64,000 nt of DNA from Verrucomicrobiales bacterium (GTDB taxonomy: Bacteria > Verrucomicrobiota > Verrucomicrobiia > Verrucomicrobiales > DEV007). Numbering within the stretch: position 1 is the first letter of the stretch; the number at the start of each line of letters is the position of its first letter. The notes under the pieces are model-generated. The model worked only from the letters and a program-made list of their open reading frames with translations. It made no database searches and was not told the DNA's origin. The DNA lies in NCBI GenBank assembly GCA_024638765.1, contig JAHEJT010000002.1, positions 1 through 64,000 on the forward strand, written 5' to 3'. The translations under genes were made by a program, and so were the position numbers. Of the stretch, positions 18,654 through 27,788 are shown one piece after another.

Positions 18654-20030
18654 ATGAAGGACCAGAAATCAGATTCTCTAGACCACGCCAAGACCGGCAC
18701 AAGCCGCCGGAAGTTTATCGGAGGCGGCGCCGCCGCTGCGGCCGGCACGGCCCTTTCTTCTGTTTCCGTCGCCACCCATGCCCATGCCGCCGGCAGTGAT
18801 TCCCTCAAGGTCTCCCTTGTCGGATGCGGAGGCCGCGGCCGCGGAGCCTCGGCGCAGCACCTTCTCAATGAAGGGACCGAACTGGTTGCCATGGCCGACA
18901 TTTACCGCCATCGCATCGATGAAGGCTACGACATCATCACCAAGGAAGTCGCCAAGAAAGGTCCGGGCAAAGTCAAGGTGTCCGAAGACAACAAGCTCGT
19001 GGGCCTCGACGCTTACAAAGAGGCCATCGAGAAAGCGGATACCGTCATCCTCACCACCCCTCCCGGATTCCGCCCCATGATGTTCGAATACGCGGTGGAA
19101 GCCGGGAAAAATATTTTCATGGAGAAACCGGTCGCCACCGACGCCAAAGGATACCGCCGCGTCATGGCCGCCGCCAAACAAGCCGACAAAAAGGGACTCA
19201 AAGTCGTCTGCGGCCTGCAGCGCCGTTACCAGGATCATTACATCCAGGCGTTCGAGGAAGTTAAGAGCGGCAAGATCGGACGCATCACCGCCGCCCAATC
19301 TTACTGGAACAGCGGCGGCGTCTGGACCCGTCCGCGCGCTTCCATGGCGGAATTCCTGGGACGCGAACCCACCGAGATGGAATATCAACTCTACAACTGG
19401 TATTACTTCAATTGGGTCTGCGGAGACCACATCTGCGAGCAGCACATCCACAACCTCGACGTCATCAACTGGTTCACGGGAGATAAACCGCCGGTCAAAG
19501 CCCAGGGCATGGGCGGCCGGGAAGTTCGCACCGGTCCCGATACCGGTGAAATCTTCGACCACCATTACGTCGAGTTTCAATACGAGAACGGCGTTTACAA
19601 CAACAGCCAGTGCCGCCATCAGCCCGGCTGTGCCAACAAGGTCGCCGAAACTCTCATCGGCACCAAGGGTCGTCTCGAACTCAGCAACAAGGGCGGCGGC
19701 ATGTTCTATGACCACAAGGGCAATGTCACCGACCGCGTCAGAATCAACGACGTGCGCAACCCGTACGAAGTCGAACACGCAGAACTGGTGAAACACATCC
19801 GCCAGAACCAACCCGTCAACGATGCCTATTACACCGCGAAAAGCACCATGACCGCGATCCTCGGCCGTTACGCGACCTACAGCGGCAAGGAAGTCACCTG
19901 GGAAGAGGCCGCCAAATCCCAAGTCGACCTTTTCCCGGACGATCTCGCCTGGGACGCCGATCCCAAGCTCATGCCGGATGCCGACGGAAATTACCCCGTC
20001 GCCATTCCCGGCGTCAGCAAGATCTTCTAG
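18654..20030 (+). CDS. Tat-exported Gfo/Idh/MocA-family oxidoreductase
   Basis: The 458-aa protein carries a twin-arginine signal (TSRRKFIGGGAAAAAGTAL), so it is exported folded with its cofactor. The Rossmann motif is VSLVGCGGRGRGAS, and the EKPV motif (FMEKPVATDAKG), typical of Gfo/Idh enzymes, contains the catalytic Lys. The C-terminal half has the family's beta-sheet domain. It is 85 bp downstream of the DUF1080-ThuA gene. The likely activity is NAD(P)-dependent oxidation or reduction of a sugar in the periplasm, supplying or using the 3-keto intermediate. It ends 26 bp before an intrinsic terminator. Confidence 0.9.
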   Translation: MKDQKSDSLDHAKTGTSRRKFIGGGAAAAAGTALSSVSVATHAHAAGSDSLKVSLVGCGGRGRGASAQHLLNEGTELVAMADIYRHRIDEGYDIITKEVAKKGPGKVKVSEDNKLVGLDAYKEAIEKADTVILTTPPGFRPMMFEYAVEAGKNIFMEKPVATDAKGYRRVMAAAKQADKKGLKVVCGLQRRYQDHYIQAFEEVKSGKIGRITAAQSYWNSGGVWTRPRASMAEFLGREPTEMEYQLYNWYYFNWVCGDHICEQHIHNLDVINWFTGDKPPVKAQGMGGREVRTGPDTGEIFDHHYVEFQYENGVYNNSQCRHQPGCANKVAETLIGTKGRLELSNKGGGMFYDHKGNVTDRVRINDVRNPYEVEHAELVKHIRQNQPVNDAYYTAKSTMTAILGRYATYSGKEVTWEEAAKSQVDLFPDDLAWDADPKLMPDADGNYPVAIPGVSKIF

Positions 20031-20056
20031 CACTCCAAAAAATCCATGTCTTCAAG

Positions 20057-20099
20057 AAAAGCGGTGCCCCTTCCCAGGGACGCCGCTTTTTCTTTCTTC
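20057..20099 (+). terminator. intrinsic terminator after the sugar cluster
   Basis: AAAAGCGG at 20057-20064 pairs with CCGCTTTT at 20083-20090, with an inner CCC/GGG extension, and is followed by a T-rich tail to 20099. It sits 26 bp after the Gfo/Idh stop, which suggests that the isomerase, DUF1080-ThuA and oxidoreductase genes share this end. Confidence 0.8.
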
Positions 20100-20147
20100 T
20101 CCCCCGGATTTGGTTCCTAATCAGGATACGCCGAAGGAGGCATCTCT

Positions 20148-20462
20148 ATGGAAAAAGTCTACCGCCTGGTTGAATACACCGTCCGCCCGGAAACCATGAT
20201 CCCCCCCGTGGAGAAGGCCATGAAGGAATTCGCCGCCGCCGTCCGTAACCAGTTTCCCAATTGCCTCTGGCTCACCACGAAAAAAGAGGGCGAAGAGGGC
20301 CATTACTTCACCCTCATCGTCGCTCCGGACGAAGAGATCGAACAGAAGCTACTCGAATCCGAGGCCAGCGTGAAGTTTGCCGAAATCCTGCGAGCCAACA
20401 CCCACGAGGAACCCCGCTGGACCTCCCTGCAGATCACCGCCCGCAGCCACGACGTGCCGTGA
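20148..20462 (+). CDS. small protein, possibly dimeric alpha/beta-barrel (ABM-like)
   Basis: The 104-aa soluble protein begins MEKVYRLVEYTVRPETM, preceded by a good Shine-Dalgarno (GGAGG at about 20136-20140). The pattern of a beta-strand, a helix (VEKAMKEFAAAVRNQF), two strands (CLWLTTKKE, HYFTLIVAP) and a second helix resembles the ferredoxin-like fold of antibiotic-biosynthesis-monooxygenase domains. No catalytic motif is visible. It lies alone after the terminator. Confidence 0.6.
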   Translation: MEKVYRLVEYTVRPETMIPPVEKAMKEFAAAVRNQFPNCLWLTTKKEGEEGHYFTLIVAPDEEIEQKLLESEASVKFAEILRANTHEEPRWTSLQITARSHDVP

Positions 20463-20513
20463 TCACGGGAACGAATCTCCCTCCGGATTAGTGCGCACCC
20501 AGGCCCGCCCCCT

Positions 20514-20984
20514 ATGCAGCCTTCCATCATCCTGCTGCTTCTCCTTTTCATTGGTTTGGCCGCCCTCGCGTATTACCTCAGCTTCGTCCAGCCGCCCCGG
20601 TGCTTGAGTCACCTGTCCAGGCGGGCCTTCCCCGTCTACCTTCTCCTCATCGCCTTCACCATCTGGGCACTCTCCCGCCAGGCCACGGATCAGTCCCGTC
20701 TGGAAGCCCTCGGCCTCATCGCGCACCCCTCGCTCGAGCATTCCATCGGCGTCCCCGCCGGCCCCGGCATTGACCCCACCTGGGTATTCCACGCCTCCAC
20801 ACCACCCCGCGCCATCCTGGAGTTTTACCGGAACCAGGAAAACCGCGAGGGCTGGTCCCTGCGCAGCGATAACTCTCCCCTCATGCTGGTCCTCGAAAAA
20901 GAAGACCGCCGCCTCACTATTGCCGCCACCGAAAAACCTGGGGACGCCGCCACGGTGTCCTTTCTCCTCTCGGAGACTCGCTGA
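20514..20984 (+). CDS. membrane-anchored protein of unknown function
   Basis: The 156-aa product has an N-terminal helix (IILLLLLFIGLAALAYYLSF), a second helix around residues 40-55, and a soluble C-terminal domain containing AILEFYRNQENREGWSLRS. This last stretch resembles small periplasmic domains in which a residue pair is tested for distance between helix and sheet. No family is recognised. It is convergent with the next gene, with 20 bp between stops. Confidence 0.6.
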   Translation: MQPSIILLLLLFIGLAALAYYLSFVQPPRCLSHLSRRAFPVYLLLIAFTIWALSRQATDQSRLEALGLIAHPSLEHSIGVPAGPGIDPTWVFHASTPPRAILEFYRNQENREGWSLRSDNSPLMLVLEKEDRRLTIAATEKPGDAATVSFLLSETR

Positions 20985-21004
20985 AGCCGCAGCCTCGCGC
21001 CGGT

Positions 21005-21472
21005 TCAATCACTCCCCGGTTCAGATTCCACCCCGCCGGCGCCGCTGTTCCTATCGCGTTCCTCCCGAAGGCCCTTCAGCGCCAGACCCGCACCCGCGGC
21101 GAACATCACGATCATCATCATCAGGTGAGACGACTTCATGTCGAAACGGAATCGCAGTCTGCTCACCATCTCAATAATCACGATGGCCAGGCCCACCCAG
21201 AACAATACCCAACCCCATTTGAGGCGCGCATTATAAAACAAGGCCACCAGTCCAATGAAGAACGGCACAAAGATAATCCCCATCGAGGTCGTCTCCATGG
21301 CGCCGCCACCCCGGCGTCCATACCCGTGCATGGCGCCGGATACCGCCCCGAATCCGCTGGATACCACGCGGACGGAATCAAAAAAAAGCCACACGGACAC
21401 CACACAAAGCAGGCATCCGATAATGAACTTGGCGGTCCCGCCCTCTGTGCCCCCCGGATTCATGCAGGCCAT
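21005..21472 (-). CDS. multi-pass membrane protein of unknown function
   Basis: The 155-aa product has about four hydrophobic helices (FIIGCLLCVVSVWLFF; MGIIFVPFFIGLVALFY; WGWVLFWVGLAIVIIEM; LMMMIVMFAAGAGLAL). A Gly/Arg-rich loop follows the first helix and a Glu/Arg-rich tail ends the protein. I do not recognise it. It is one of three successive minus-strand membrane protein genes and could be co-transcribed with the gene upstream. Confidence 0.65.
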   Translation of the reverse strand: MACMNPGGTEGGTAKFIIGCLLCVVSVWLFFDSVRVVSSGFGAVSGAMHGYGRRGGGAMETTSMGIIFVPFFIGLVALFYNARLKWGWVLFWVGLAIVIIEMVSRLRFRFDMKSSHLMMMIVMFAAGAGLALKGLREERDRNSGAGGVESEPGSD

Positions 21473-21512
21473 TCAATATCACAAAGAGACGCAAAATCCA
21501 ACCACACTCTCT

Positions 21513-22271
21513 TCACGCCCCTTTTTTATCGGAATCAATAGCACCGCCTCCACCAGACGGGGAAGACGCCCCCGCCTCCCTCACGAGGATCCGCGTCTCG
21601 CCGGCCAGATACTCCAGCAATGCCAGCAGGAAGACCGTGGCTCCCAGCATCTCCATGGTTTCTTCCACCAGGTCGATGAGGCCGTACCCCAGGTTGTGAG
21701 TCCCGTAATTATCGGTCCAATATCCCAGGAACAATTCCACTCCCATGGCTCCCCCCACGTAAACGCATCCCGCCAGGATGAACCGGTTGCAGAGCCAGCG
21801 CGGCAGCTTCATCAGGAATTTGATGTAGAAAAGACCAAACGTCAGGACGACCACCGCCCCGGGAATGACCCAATCGTAATAGAGAAAGCCACCCCCCGCC
21901 TCTACCAGACGGCCCGCGTATTCGTGAATCGATACCGTCTCATCGATGGAGATATAGATAAAGGCTGCACTCAGTCCCCACCAATACCCCACGTGAATCG
22001 CACCCTGCCGGCGGCGCACCGAAGCGATCAACGCCAGCGTTATCCCGCTGACCAGCAGTAATCCCGCGGAATACCAGGTCGGCACGTTCTTTTCGTAACT
22101 CAGACTGAACATCTGAGAGATGTAAGTGCGCTCATGAAACAGCACGTACTTATGCAGCTCGGAAGCCAGTCCCGCGGCCGCCAGGAAGAAGGGCATCGGC
22201 ATGAGCACGCGCTGCAGCAAGCCCAGTGGCGCTTCGTAGGGTACCGTCGCTGGGGAACTCTCCTGGCTCAT
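21513..22271 (-). CDS. polytopic membrane protein of unknown function
   Basis: Start set at ATG 22271 (MSQESSPATVPYEAPLG), giving 252 aa; a GTG frame extends to 22325. About seven helices are visible. The acidic residues inside or beside helices (SIDETVSIHEYAG, DLVEETMEMLGATVFLLALLE) are striking and resemble conserved hypothetical membrane proteins in which paired Glu residues mark a heme- or metal-like site. The C-terminal tail is short and hydrophilic. No function is assigned. Confidence 0.65.
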   Translation of the reverse strand: MSQESSPATVPYEAPLGLLQRVLMPMPFFLAAAGLASELHKYVLFHERTYISQMFSLSYEKNVPTWYSAGLLLVSGITLALIASVRRRQGAIHVGYWWGLSAAFIYISIDETVSIHEYAGRLVEAGGGFLYYDWVIPGAVVVLTFGLFYIKFLMKLPRWLCNRFILAGCVYVGGAMGVELFLGYWTDNYGTHNLGYGLIDLVEETMEMLGATVFLLALLEYLAGETRILVREAGASSPSGGGGAIDSDKKGA

Positions 22272-22361
22272 CCTTATTCCAGCTCTCGGCTTCCCTCCCG
22301 GCGACTCCCTGATGACATCCTCCACTCTCCTGATGACGGAGATCGCTTTCCCACAATTCCG

Positions 22362-23444
22362 TCAGACCTGCTTCTTGCGAACTGACCAGATGAATCCGTC
22401 GTACCAGAAATGCATGATCGACACCACCATCACAAAACAGAAGGCCCAATCATTGCTCATATCCGTCGTTTCCGCCCAGATACCATAGGCAAACGCCACC
22501 AGCAGGAATAACGTAAACGCCGCCGGTTTGCCCCAGGAGATTTTCGAAAGCCCGAACACAGACTGGATGTTCTTCTTCTCGCTCCACCACACGATCGCGA
22601 AATACTGAAGCGCGTGAAAGAAATTCATGATGAAGAACGCCTCGCCGAACGTGTTGAAACCCCAGGTGTAAATGGAGCAGATACCCGTCGACGCCAGCAA
22701 TGCCACTTTCTGATAGGAGACCTTGTAACCTTGCTTGTAGAGCTTCCGGTAAGCGTAGACATAATAGACGATAAAGGGGGTCCCCACCAGGACCAGGGCC
22801 CAGGTCAGATACCTCTGATGCGACATCGTGAACGCGGGAATCGCCGTGAAGAACATCGAGCCGACCTTTTCGAAGTCCTCGAAATCTTCGATGTGTAACA
22901 TCAAGGTCGCCCCCGCCAGGATCGGGCCCGCGTAAAGCAGCATGTTCAGAAATACGTCCAGCCGGCGTCCCATCTTGGGATCATTACCCGCTTTCATGTC
23001 GTAAATGCGCCCGATCCCGAAGGTTTGCAGCGCAGAATGATAAACGTCCCACCAAGTCGCCAACACCGCCACCGATACGGCCACCCAATCCGAAATCATC
23101 ATCGAACTGAAAAGGACAATCGGCACCGCCACGAAGCGTGCCGGGTGCAGCCGGAAGATCTGCTTGTTCCCATGGCTCCGAAAAAAGACGATGAAGAGGT
23201 GCGCCATGATGAAGGTGCCGATAAAAATATGCACCGGCGTGCCCTCGTCGCCCAGGAACTGGACCTCTTCGTGCGCCCAACGCCAACTCGAGATCAGCAC
23301 CCCGATGATGAGGGCGATCAACGGTGAAAAGATCAGCAAAATCCTGTCTGCCGCGGCGTTGATGAAATATCCACTCCGCGCTGAAGCGGAAGGATCCTTA
23401 GCCGCGGCCTGGGGCGCGGTGGCAACGTTCGTCTCGGGGGGCAT
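22362..23444 (-). CDS. polytopic membrane protein with HFWYDGFIW motif, function unknown
   Basis: I chose ATG 23444 (MPPETNVATAPQAAAKDPS), giving 360 aa; the frame upstream to 23681 is Gly/Arg-rich and overlaps the divergent fusion gene. About ten helices are predicted, with intramembrane His residues in HIFIGTFIMAHLFIVFFRSH, TWWDVYHSALQTFGIGRIYD and FFHALQYFAIVWW, and a C-terminal MHFWYDGFIWSVRKK. The repeated His-containing helices suggest heme or metal binding, but this is inference. It is divergent from the phosphatase-RpiB-SHMT gene across 236 bp. Confidence 0.68.
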   Translation of the reverse strand: MPPETNVATAPQAAAKDPSASARSGYFINAAADRILLIFSPLIALIIGVLISSWRWAHEEVQFLGDEGTPVHIFIGTFIMAHLFIVFFRSHGNKQIFRLHPARFVAVPIVLFSSMMISDWVAVSVAVLATWWDVYHSALQTFGIGRIYDMKAGNDPKMGRRLDVFLNMLLYAGPILAGATLMLHIEDFEDFEKVGSMFFTAIPAFTMSHQRYLTWALVLVGTPFIVYYVYAYRKLYKQGYKVSYQKVALLASTGICSIYTWGFNTFGEAFFIMNFFHALQYFAIVWWSEKKNIQSVFGLSKISWGKPAAFTLFLLVAFAYGIWAETTDMSNDWAFCFVMVVSIMHFWYDGFIWSVRKKQV

Positions 23445-23680
23445 GGAGGGGCCTCTATTGCAAGCGGTGAGTGGGGGAGATATCCTACCACCCTGCCCCC
23501 CTTTTTCAACCTTTCCCAGCAAAATTAGGATACGCCCCCGCCCCCCCTGAAGATGCGGATTCCGGCCCCTGATCCCATCCCTCCGGCACCCCCTGCCCCC
23601 GGACTCTGCCGGTTTGACTTCCCCATCTGTCCGTCCAATAATGCCCACGCCCCCGCCGCGAGAAATCTGAGGATATTCCA

Positions 23681-25876
23681 TTGAAGCACGTCCTTTTTGT
23701 CTGCACCGGCAATATCTGTAGAAGCCCCATGGCGGAAGCTCTCTTCCGCAAAGATATCGAGGTTTCCAGCGGAATTTCCGCCTCCTCCGCCGGCATCAGC
23801 GCCGCCGACGGCGCACCCCCCAGCGACCACGCTGTGGACGTGCTCCGGGATGAGGGCATCGATATCTCGGGTTTGCGCAGCTCCAGCCTGATGCGCGGAC
23901 TCGTCGACAAGGCCTCCTACATTTTCGCCATGACCCGGGCCCATAAGGAGGCCATCGAACACCTCTACCCTTCCGCCGCCGAAAAAACTTTTCTCGTTTG
24001 CGAGTTCTGCGATCCCGCGGAAATCGTATCTATCGATGTGCCGGACCCCATCGGACTGGGCAGAGACGCCTATGCCGCCACCCGCGATCAACTCAAAAAA
24101 GCCATGCCCGGCATCCACCGGTTCATCCGACAAACAACCAACTCCATGAGCGATAAATCCGAAAGCGCCGCCACCCTCACCGACTCTCCTCCCCGCAGCC
24201 ACCCCCTGCCCACTGTCGTCATCGGAGCGGATCACGGAGGCTTCAAGCTCAAGGAATCCCTCATCCAGTACCTGCGGGGGAAAGGCCACGACGTCGAAGA
24301 CCTGGGCACGCATTCCTCCGAATCAGTCGATTATCCCGACCTTGCCCACGCCGTCTGCCGTGACGTCGCAGACCGCGGACACGACTTCGGCATCCTTGTC
24401 TGCACCACGGGAATCGGCATGAGCATCACCGCCAACCGTTACCAGGATATCCGGGCCTCTCTTGTCACCGACGCCGAGACCGCCCGTCTCACCCGGCGAC
24501 ACAACGATTCCAACGTCCTCTGTCTTGGCGGCTCCGGCGTCTCGGAAGAGGACGCCCGGAAGATTGCGGACGCTTACCTCGAGACCTCCTTCGAAGGCGG
24601 CCGTCACGAACGCCGCCTCCTCAAAGTGGATCCCGGGGGCTCCCCCGCGCTCGAATCCGTGGATCCCCAGGTCTCCGCCGCCATCCAGGCCGAACTCGCG
24701 CGCCAGCGGGATCACATTGAACTGATCGCCTCTGAGAATTTCGCCAGCGCCGCAGTCCGCGAAGCCCAGGGCTCCGTCCTCACCAACAAGTATGCCGAGG
24801 GCTATCCCCGAAAAAGATGGTACGGCGGCTGCGAAAACGTCGATACCGTGGAACAACTCGCCATCGACCGCGCCTGCAAACTCTTTGGCGCGCAATTCGC
24901 CAACGTCCAGCCCCATAGCGGTTCCCAGGCCAACGCCGCCGTTTACTTCGCCTTCCTGGAACACGGCGACATCATCCTCACCATGGATCTTGCCCACGGG
25001 GGCCATCTCACGCACGGACATCCGAAAAATTTCTCGGGCATGTTTTACAAAGTCGTCCATTACGGAGTCTCGAAGGAAAACGAGCACATCGACTACGATC
25101 AAATCCAGAAGCTCGCGCAGGAATCCAAGCCCAAGATGATCACCGCCGGCGCTTCCGCTTACTCGCGGATCATCGATTTCCCCAGATTGCGCCAGATCGC
25201 CGACAGCGTGAACGCCCTTCTCTTTGTCGATATGGCGCACATCGCCGGACTCGTGGCCGCCGGAGTCCATCCTTCACCGATCCCACACGCCCACTTCGTG
25301 ACCTCGACCACTCACAAGAGCCTGCGCGGGCCCCGCGGAGGCGTCATCCTCACCAATGACGAGGAATACGCCAAGAAAATCGATTCCATGGTGTTCCCCG
25401 GCTCCCAGGGAGGCCCGCTCGAACACGTCATCGCCGCCAAGGCCGTCTGCTTCCTCGAAGATCTCCAGCCGGAATTTAAAGAATACGCCGCGCAGATCGT
25501 GCGCAACTCCCAAGCCCTTGCCTCCGCCCTCACTGCCAGGGGTTACCGCATCGTTTCCGGGGGCACCGACAATCACCTCTTCATGGTCGATGTCCGCCCC
25601 CAGGATCTAAACGGCAAGGAAGCCCAGGAAGCCCTCGATAAAGCCGGGATCACCATCAACAAGAACGCCATCCCCTTCGATACCCTTTCTCCTTTCAAAG
25701 CGGGCGGCATCCGCATCGGAACCCCCGCCGTCACCAGCCGCGGGATGAAAGAACCCGAAATGGAATCCATCGCCGCCCTTATCGACGAAGCCCTTACCCA
25801 CCGGACAGACGACCGGCGCCTCGCCGCCATCCAACAGCAAGTCGTGGACCTGAATCGCGGCTTCCCGCTCCCGTGA
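23681..25876 (+). CDS. triple fusion: low-molecular-weight tyrosine phosphatase, ribose-5-phosphate isomerase B, serine hydroxymethyltransferase
   Basis: One uninterrupted 731-aa frame joins three enzymes. Residues 1-152 are a low-molecular-weight protein tyrosine phosphatase with the P-loop CTGNICRS (Cys8, Arg14) and the acid DP motif near 122. Residues 178-315 are RpiB ([13 protein letters not shown]; catalytic Cys241 in [13 protein letters not shown]). Residues about 325-731 are SHMT with the PLP-lysine in [14 protein letters not shown] (Lys546) and full length at the C-terminus. The linkers are short (153-177 and 316-324). A Met at residue 156 could be an internal start, but no stop separates the parts. 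The parts match neighbours in the Bacillus ywlE-ywlF-ywlG-glyA region. Ile12 at the position of YwlE Thr11 argues for Tyr rather than Arg phosphatase activity. Confidence 0.93.
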   Translation: MKHVLFVCTGNICRSPMAEALFRKDIEVSSGISASSAGISAADGAPPSDHAVDVLRDEGIDISGLRSSSLMRGLVDKASYIFAMTRAHKEAIEHLYPSAAEKTFLVCEFCDPAEIVSIDVPDPIGLGRDAYAATRDQLKKAMPGIHRFIRQTTNSMSDKSESAATLTDSPPRSHPLPTVVIGADHGGFKLKESLIQYLRGKGHDVEDLGTHSSESVDYPDLAHAVCRDVADRGHDFGILVCTTGIGMSITANRYQDIRASLVTDAETARLTRRHNDSNVLCLGGSGVSEEDARKIADAYLETSFEGGRHERRLLKVDPGGSPALESVDPQVSAAIQAELARQRDHIELIASENFASAAVREAQGSVLTNKYAEGYPRKRWYGGCENVDTVEQLAIDRACKLFGAQFANVQPHSGSQANAAVYFAFLEHGDIILTMDLAHGGHLTHGHPKNFSGMFYKVVHYGVSKENEHIDYDQIQKLAQESKPKMITAGASAYSRIIDFPRLRQIADSVNALLFVDMAHIAGLVAAGVHPSPIPHAHFVTSTTHKSLRGPRGGVILTNDEEYAKKIDSMVFPGSQGGPLEHVIAAKAVCFLEDLQPEFKEYAAQIVRNSQALASALTARGYRIVSGGTDNHLFMVDVRPQDLNGKEAQEALDKAGITINKNAIPFDTLSPFKAGGIRIGTPAVTSRGMKEPEMESIAALIDEALTHRTDDRRLAAIQQQVVDLNRGFPLP

Positions 25877-26003
25877 GCATAGTGTGCGGTGGCCGGTGTT
25901 CAGACGTGGGGCTACACCGATTGACACCAAGGCTGATGATATGCCGGCCGGGACTGGCGGGAGACGGTAGAGAGCACAATGCAGGTTGCAGTCTGCTGAT
26001 TGC

Positions 26004-26031
26004 CGAACACTGAACACCGAACACCGAACAC
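26004..26031. repeat. 7-bp tandem repeat tract upstream of zwf
   Basis: Four 7-bp units, (C/T)GAACAC, run from 26004 to 26031 and end 9 bp before the zwf start codon. The tract occupies the place of the ribosome-binding region. It belongs to the set of degenerate heptanucleotide tracts found at several gene edges in this window. The stretch 25877-26003 before it holds no gene. Confidence 0.8.
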
Positions 26032-26040
26032 CCCTCCGCC

Positions 26041-27573
26041 ATGGAAACCAACCCCTTCCGCGAAGACCTCGTCTCCAGGCTCAGTCCCCAGCCCTGCACC
26101 ATCGTCATCTTCGGCGCCACCGGGGATCTCACCCACCGGAAACTCGTCCCCGCCCTCTATAATATCGCCGCCGACGGCGATCTCCCTCCCGGCGTCCGTG
26201 TCGTCGGTTTCGCCCGGCGCGACAAATCCGATGAAGTCTTCCGCGCGGAACTGGAAAATGCCAACCGGAAGTTGTCGCGCCAAGGCCATCACGACGAACT
26301 GTGGGCCAATTTCAGCCGCTCCATCCGGTACCACCGCAGCGAATTCCAGGACCTCGAGGGCTATCACTCGCTCGCGAAACTCCTCAAAGATTTCGACGCG
26401 CAAAACGGCGGCACCTGCAATCGCCTCTTTTATCTCGCTTCCGCACCCGAGTTCTTCGACGACATCCTCCTTCATCTCAAGGAATCGGCGCTCAACGAGG
26501 CTGCCGGGGATGGCTGGTCGCGCGTCGTCGTGGAAAAACCCTTCGGCACCGATCTTCCCACCGCCCAGCACCTTAATTCCGTGGTCAATCTGACGTTCGA
26601 GGAAAGCGACACTTACCGCATCGATCATTATCTCGGAAAGGAAACCGCCCAGAACATCATGGTCCTGCGCTTCGCCAATGCGATTTTTGAGCCGCTCTGG
26701 AACAACCGCCACATCGATCACGTCCAGATCACGTGCGCGGAGAATCTCGGCATGACCGGCGGCCGCGGCGGTTATTACGACAAATCCGGCGCCCTCAGGG
26801 ACATGGTGCAGAACCACCTCCTCCAGCTTCTCAGCCTGGTGGCCATGGAACAACCCACCGATCTCAGCGCCGATGGAGTCCGCGATGAAAAAGTAAAGGT
26901 CTTGCGCTCCCTGCGCCGCTGGTCGGATCCCGCAGAGGTTGCCTCAAACGTGGTGCGCGCCCAATACACCGCCGGAGCCGTCGACGGACAAAGAGCGGCG
27001 GCATACCGCGAGGAAGATCGCGTCAATCCCGAGTCCATGACTGAGTCCTACGTCGCCCTGCGCATCCTCATCGACAACTGGCGCTGGTCCGGCGTCCCTT
27101 TCTATGTCCGCATGGGCAAACAGCTTCCCAAGAAAGCCACCGAGATCTCGGTCCACTTTAAGGAACCGCCGCCCGTCCTTTTCAACGTCATGCCCGTCAC
27201 CGCCCGCAAAAATGTCCTCGTGATCCGCATTCAGCCGGAGGAGGGCATCTCTTTGCGCATGCTTTCCAAAATCCCCGGGCCCGCCCTGCGTATGGAACCG
27301 GTCAAAATGGACTTCCATTACAAGACTTCCTTCGGGAAAGCCAGCCCGGAGGCTTACGAACGGCTCCTCCTCGACGCCATGGCCGGGGACGCCACTCTCT
27401 TCGCCCGGCGCGACGAAGTGGAGACAGCCTGGAAATTTATCGACGATATTGAGCACGCCTGGCATCAGTCCGATGAACCGCCGCCCATGGCGGAGTATCC
27501 CGCCGGCTCCTGGGGACCCAAAGAAGCCGACGATCTCCTCCAGCAGGACAACCGCGTCTGGAGAAGAATCTAG
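26041..27573 (+). CDS. zwf: glucose-6-phosphate 1-dehydrogenase
   Basis: The 510-aa cytoplasmic enzyme oxidises glucose 6-phosphate to 6-phosphogluconolactone and yields NADPH. The Rossmann motif IVIFGATGDLTHRKLVPALY, the substrate-binding signature YRIDHYLGKETAQN and a downstream GGRGGYYDKSGALRDMVQNH block are all present, and the length is normal for the family. It lies 164 bp after the RpiB/SHMT fusion and is followed by opcA, so the pentose-phosphate enzymes cluster here. A heptanucleotide repeat tract directly precedes the start codon, and no clear Shine-Dalgarno is seen. Confidence 0.96.
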   Translation: METNPFREDLVSRLSPQPCTIVIFGATGDLTHRKLVPALYNIAADGDLPPGVRVVGFARRDKSDEVFRAELENANRKLSRQGHHDELWANFSRSIRYHRSEFQDLEGYHSLAKLLKDFDAQNGGTCNRLFYLASAPEFFDDILLHLKESALNEAAGDGWSRVVVEKPFGTDLPTAQHLNSVVNLTFEESDTYRIDHYLGKETAQNIMVLRFANAIFEPLWNNRHIDHVQITCAENLGMTGGRGGYYDKSGALRDMVQNHLLQLLSLVAMEQPTDLSADGVRDEKVKVLRSLRRWSDPAEVASNVVRAQYTAGAVDGQRAAAYREEDRVNPESMTESYVALRILIDNWRWSGVPFYVRMGKQLPKKATEISVHFKEPPPVLFNVMPVTARKNVLVIRIQPEEGISLRMLSKIPGPALRMEPVKMDFHYKTSFGKASPEAYERLLLDAMAGDATLFARRDEVETAWKFIDDIEHAWHQSDEPPPMAEYPAGSWGPKEADDLLQQDNRVWRRI

Positions 27574-27788
27574 TTACCGAGAGAAAAACCACGAAGAGAC
27601 ACGAAGAGACACTCATTGGGATATCATCATTTCGTCATAAAGGCCCTCACCCTCCGCGTCTATCCGCGGTGCTCTCCCATAAGAAATTCGTGCAAATTCG
27701 TGTCCATTCGTGGTTTTCCATCTCTGAACCCCGCATCATCCCCGGCAAAACATCTTTAGCGTCTTTCGCGTATTTCGCGGTCTAAAAA
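27574..27788. repeat. zwf-opcA spacer made of CGTGTCC/CGCGGT phrase repeats
   Basis: The spacer consists largely of phrase-like repeats: ACGAAGAGACACGAAGAGAC at about 27590-27609, then tracts resembling CCGCGTCTATCCGCGGT, ATTCGTGTCCATTCGTGGTT and TTTCGCGTATTTCGCGGT. The last copy runs straight into the opcA start (CGCGGTCTAAAAA then ATG). No gene is present. The same repeat class occurs at 54404-54689. Confidence 0.75.

Noticed and set aside
24136-24156. Internal Met156 as the start of a separate RpiB gene
   Set aside because: The frame is continuous and no Shine-Dalgarno or promoter is obvious, though a secondary product cannot be excluded.
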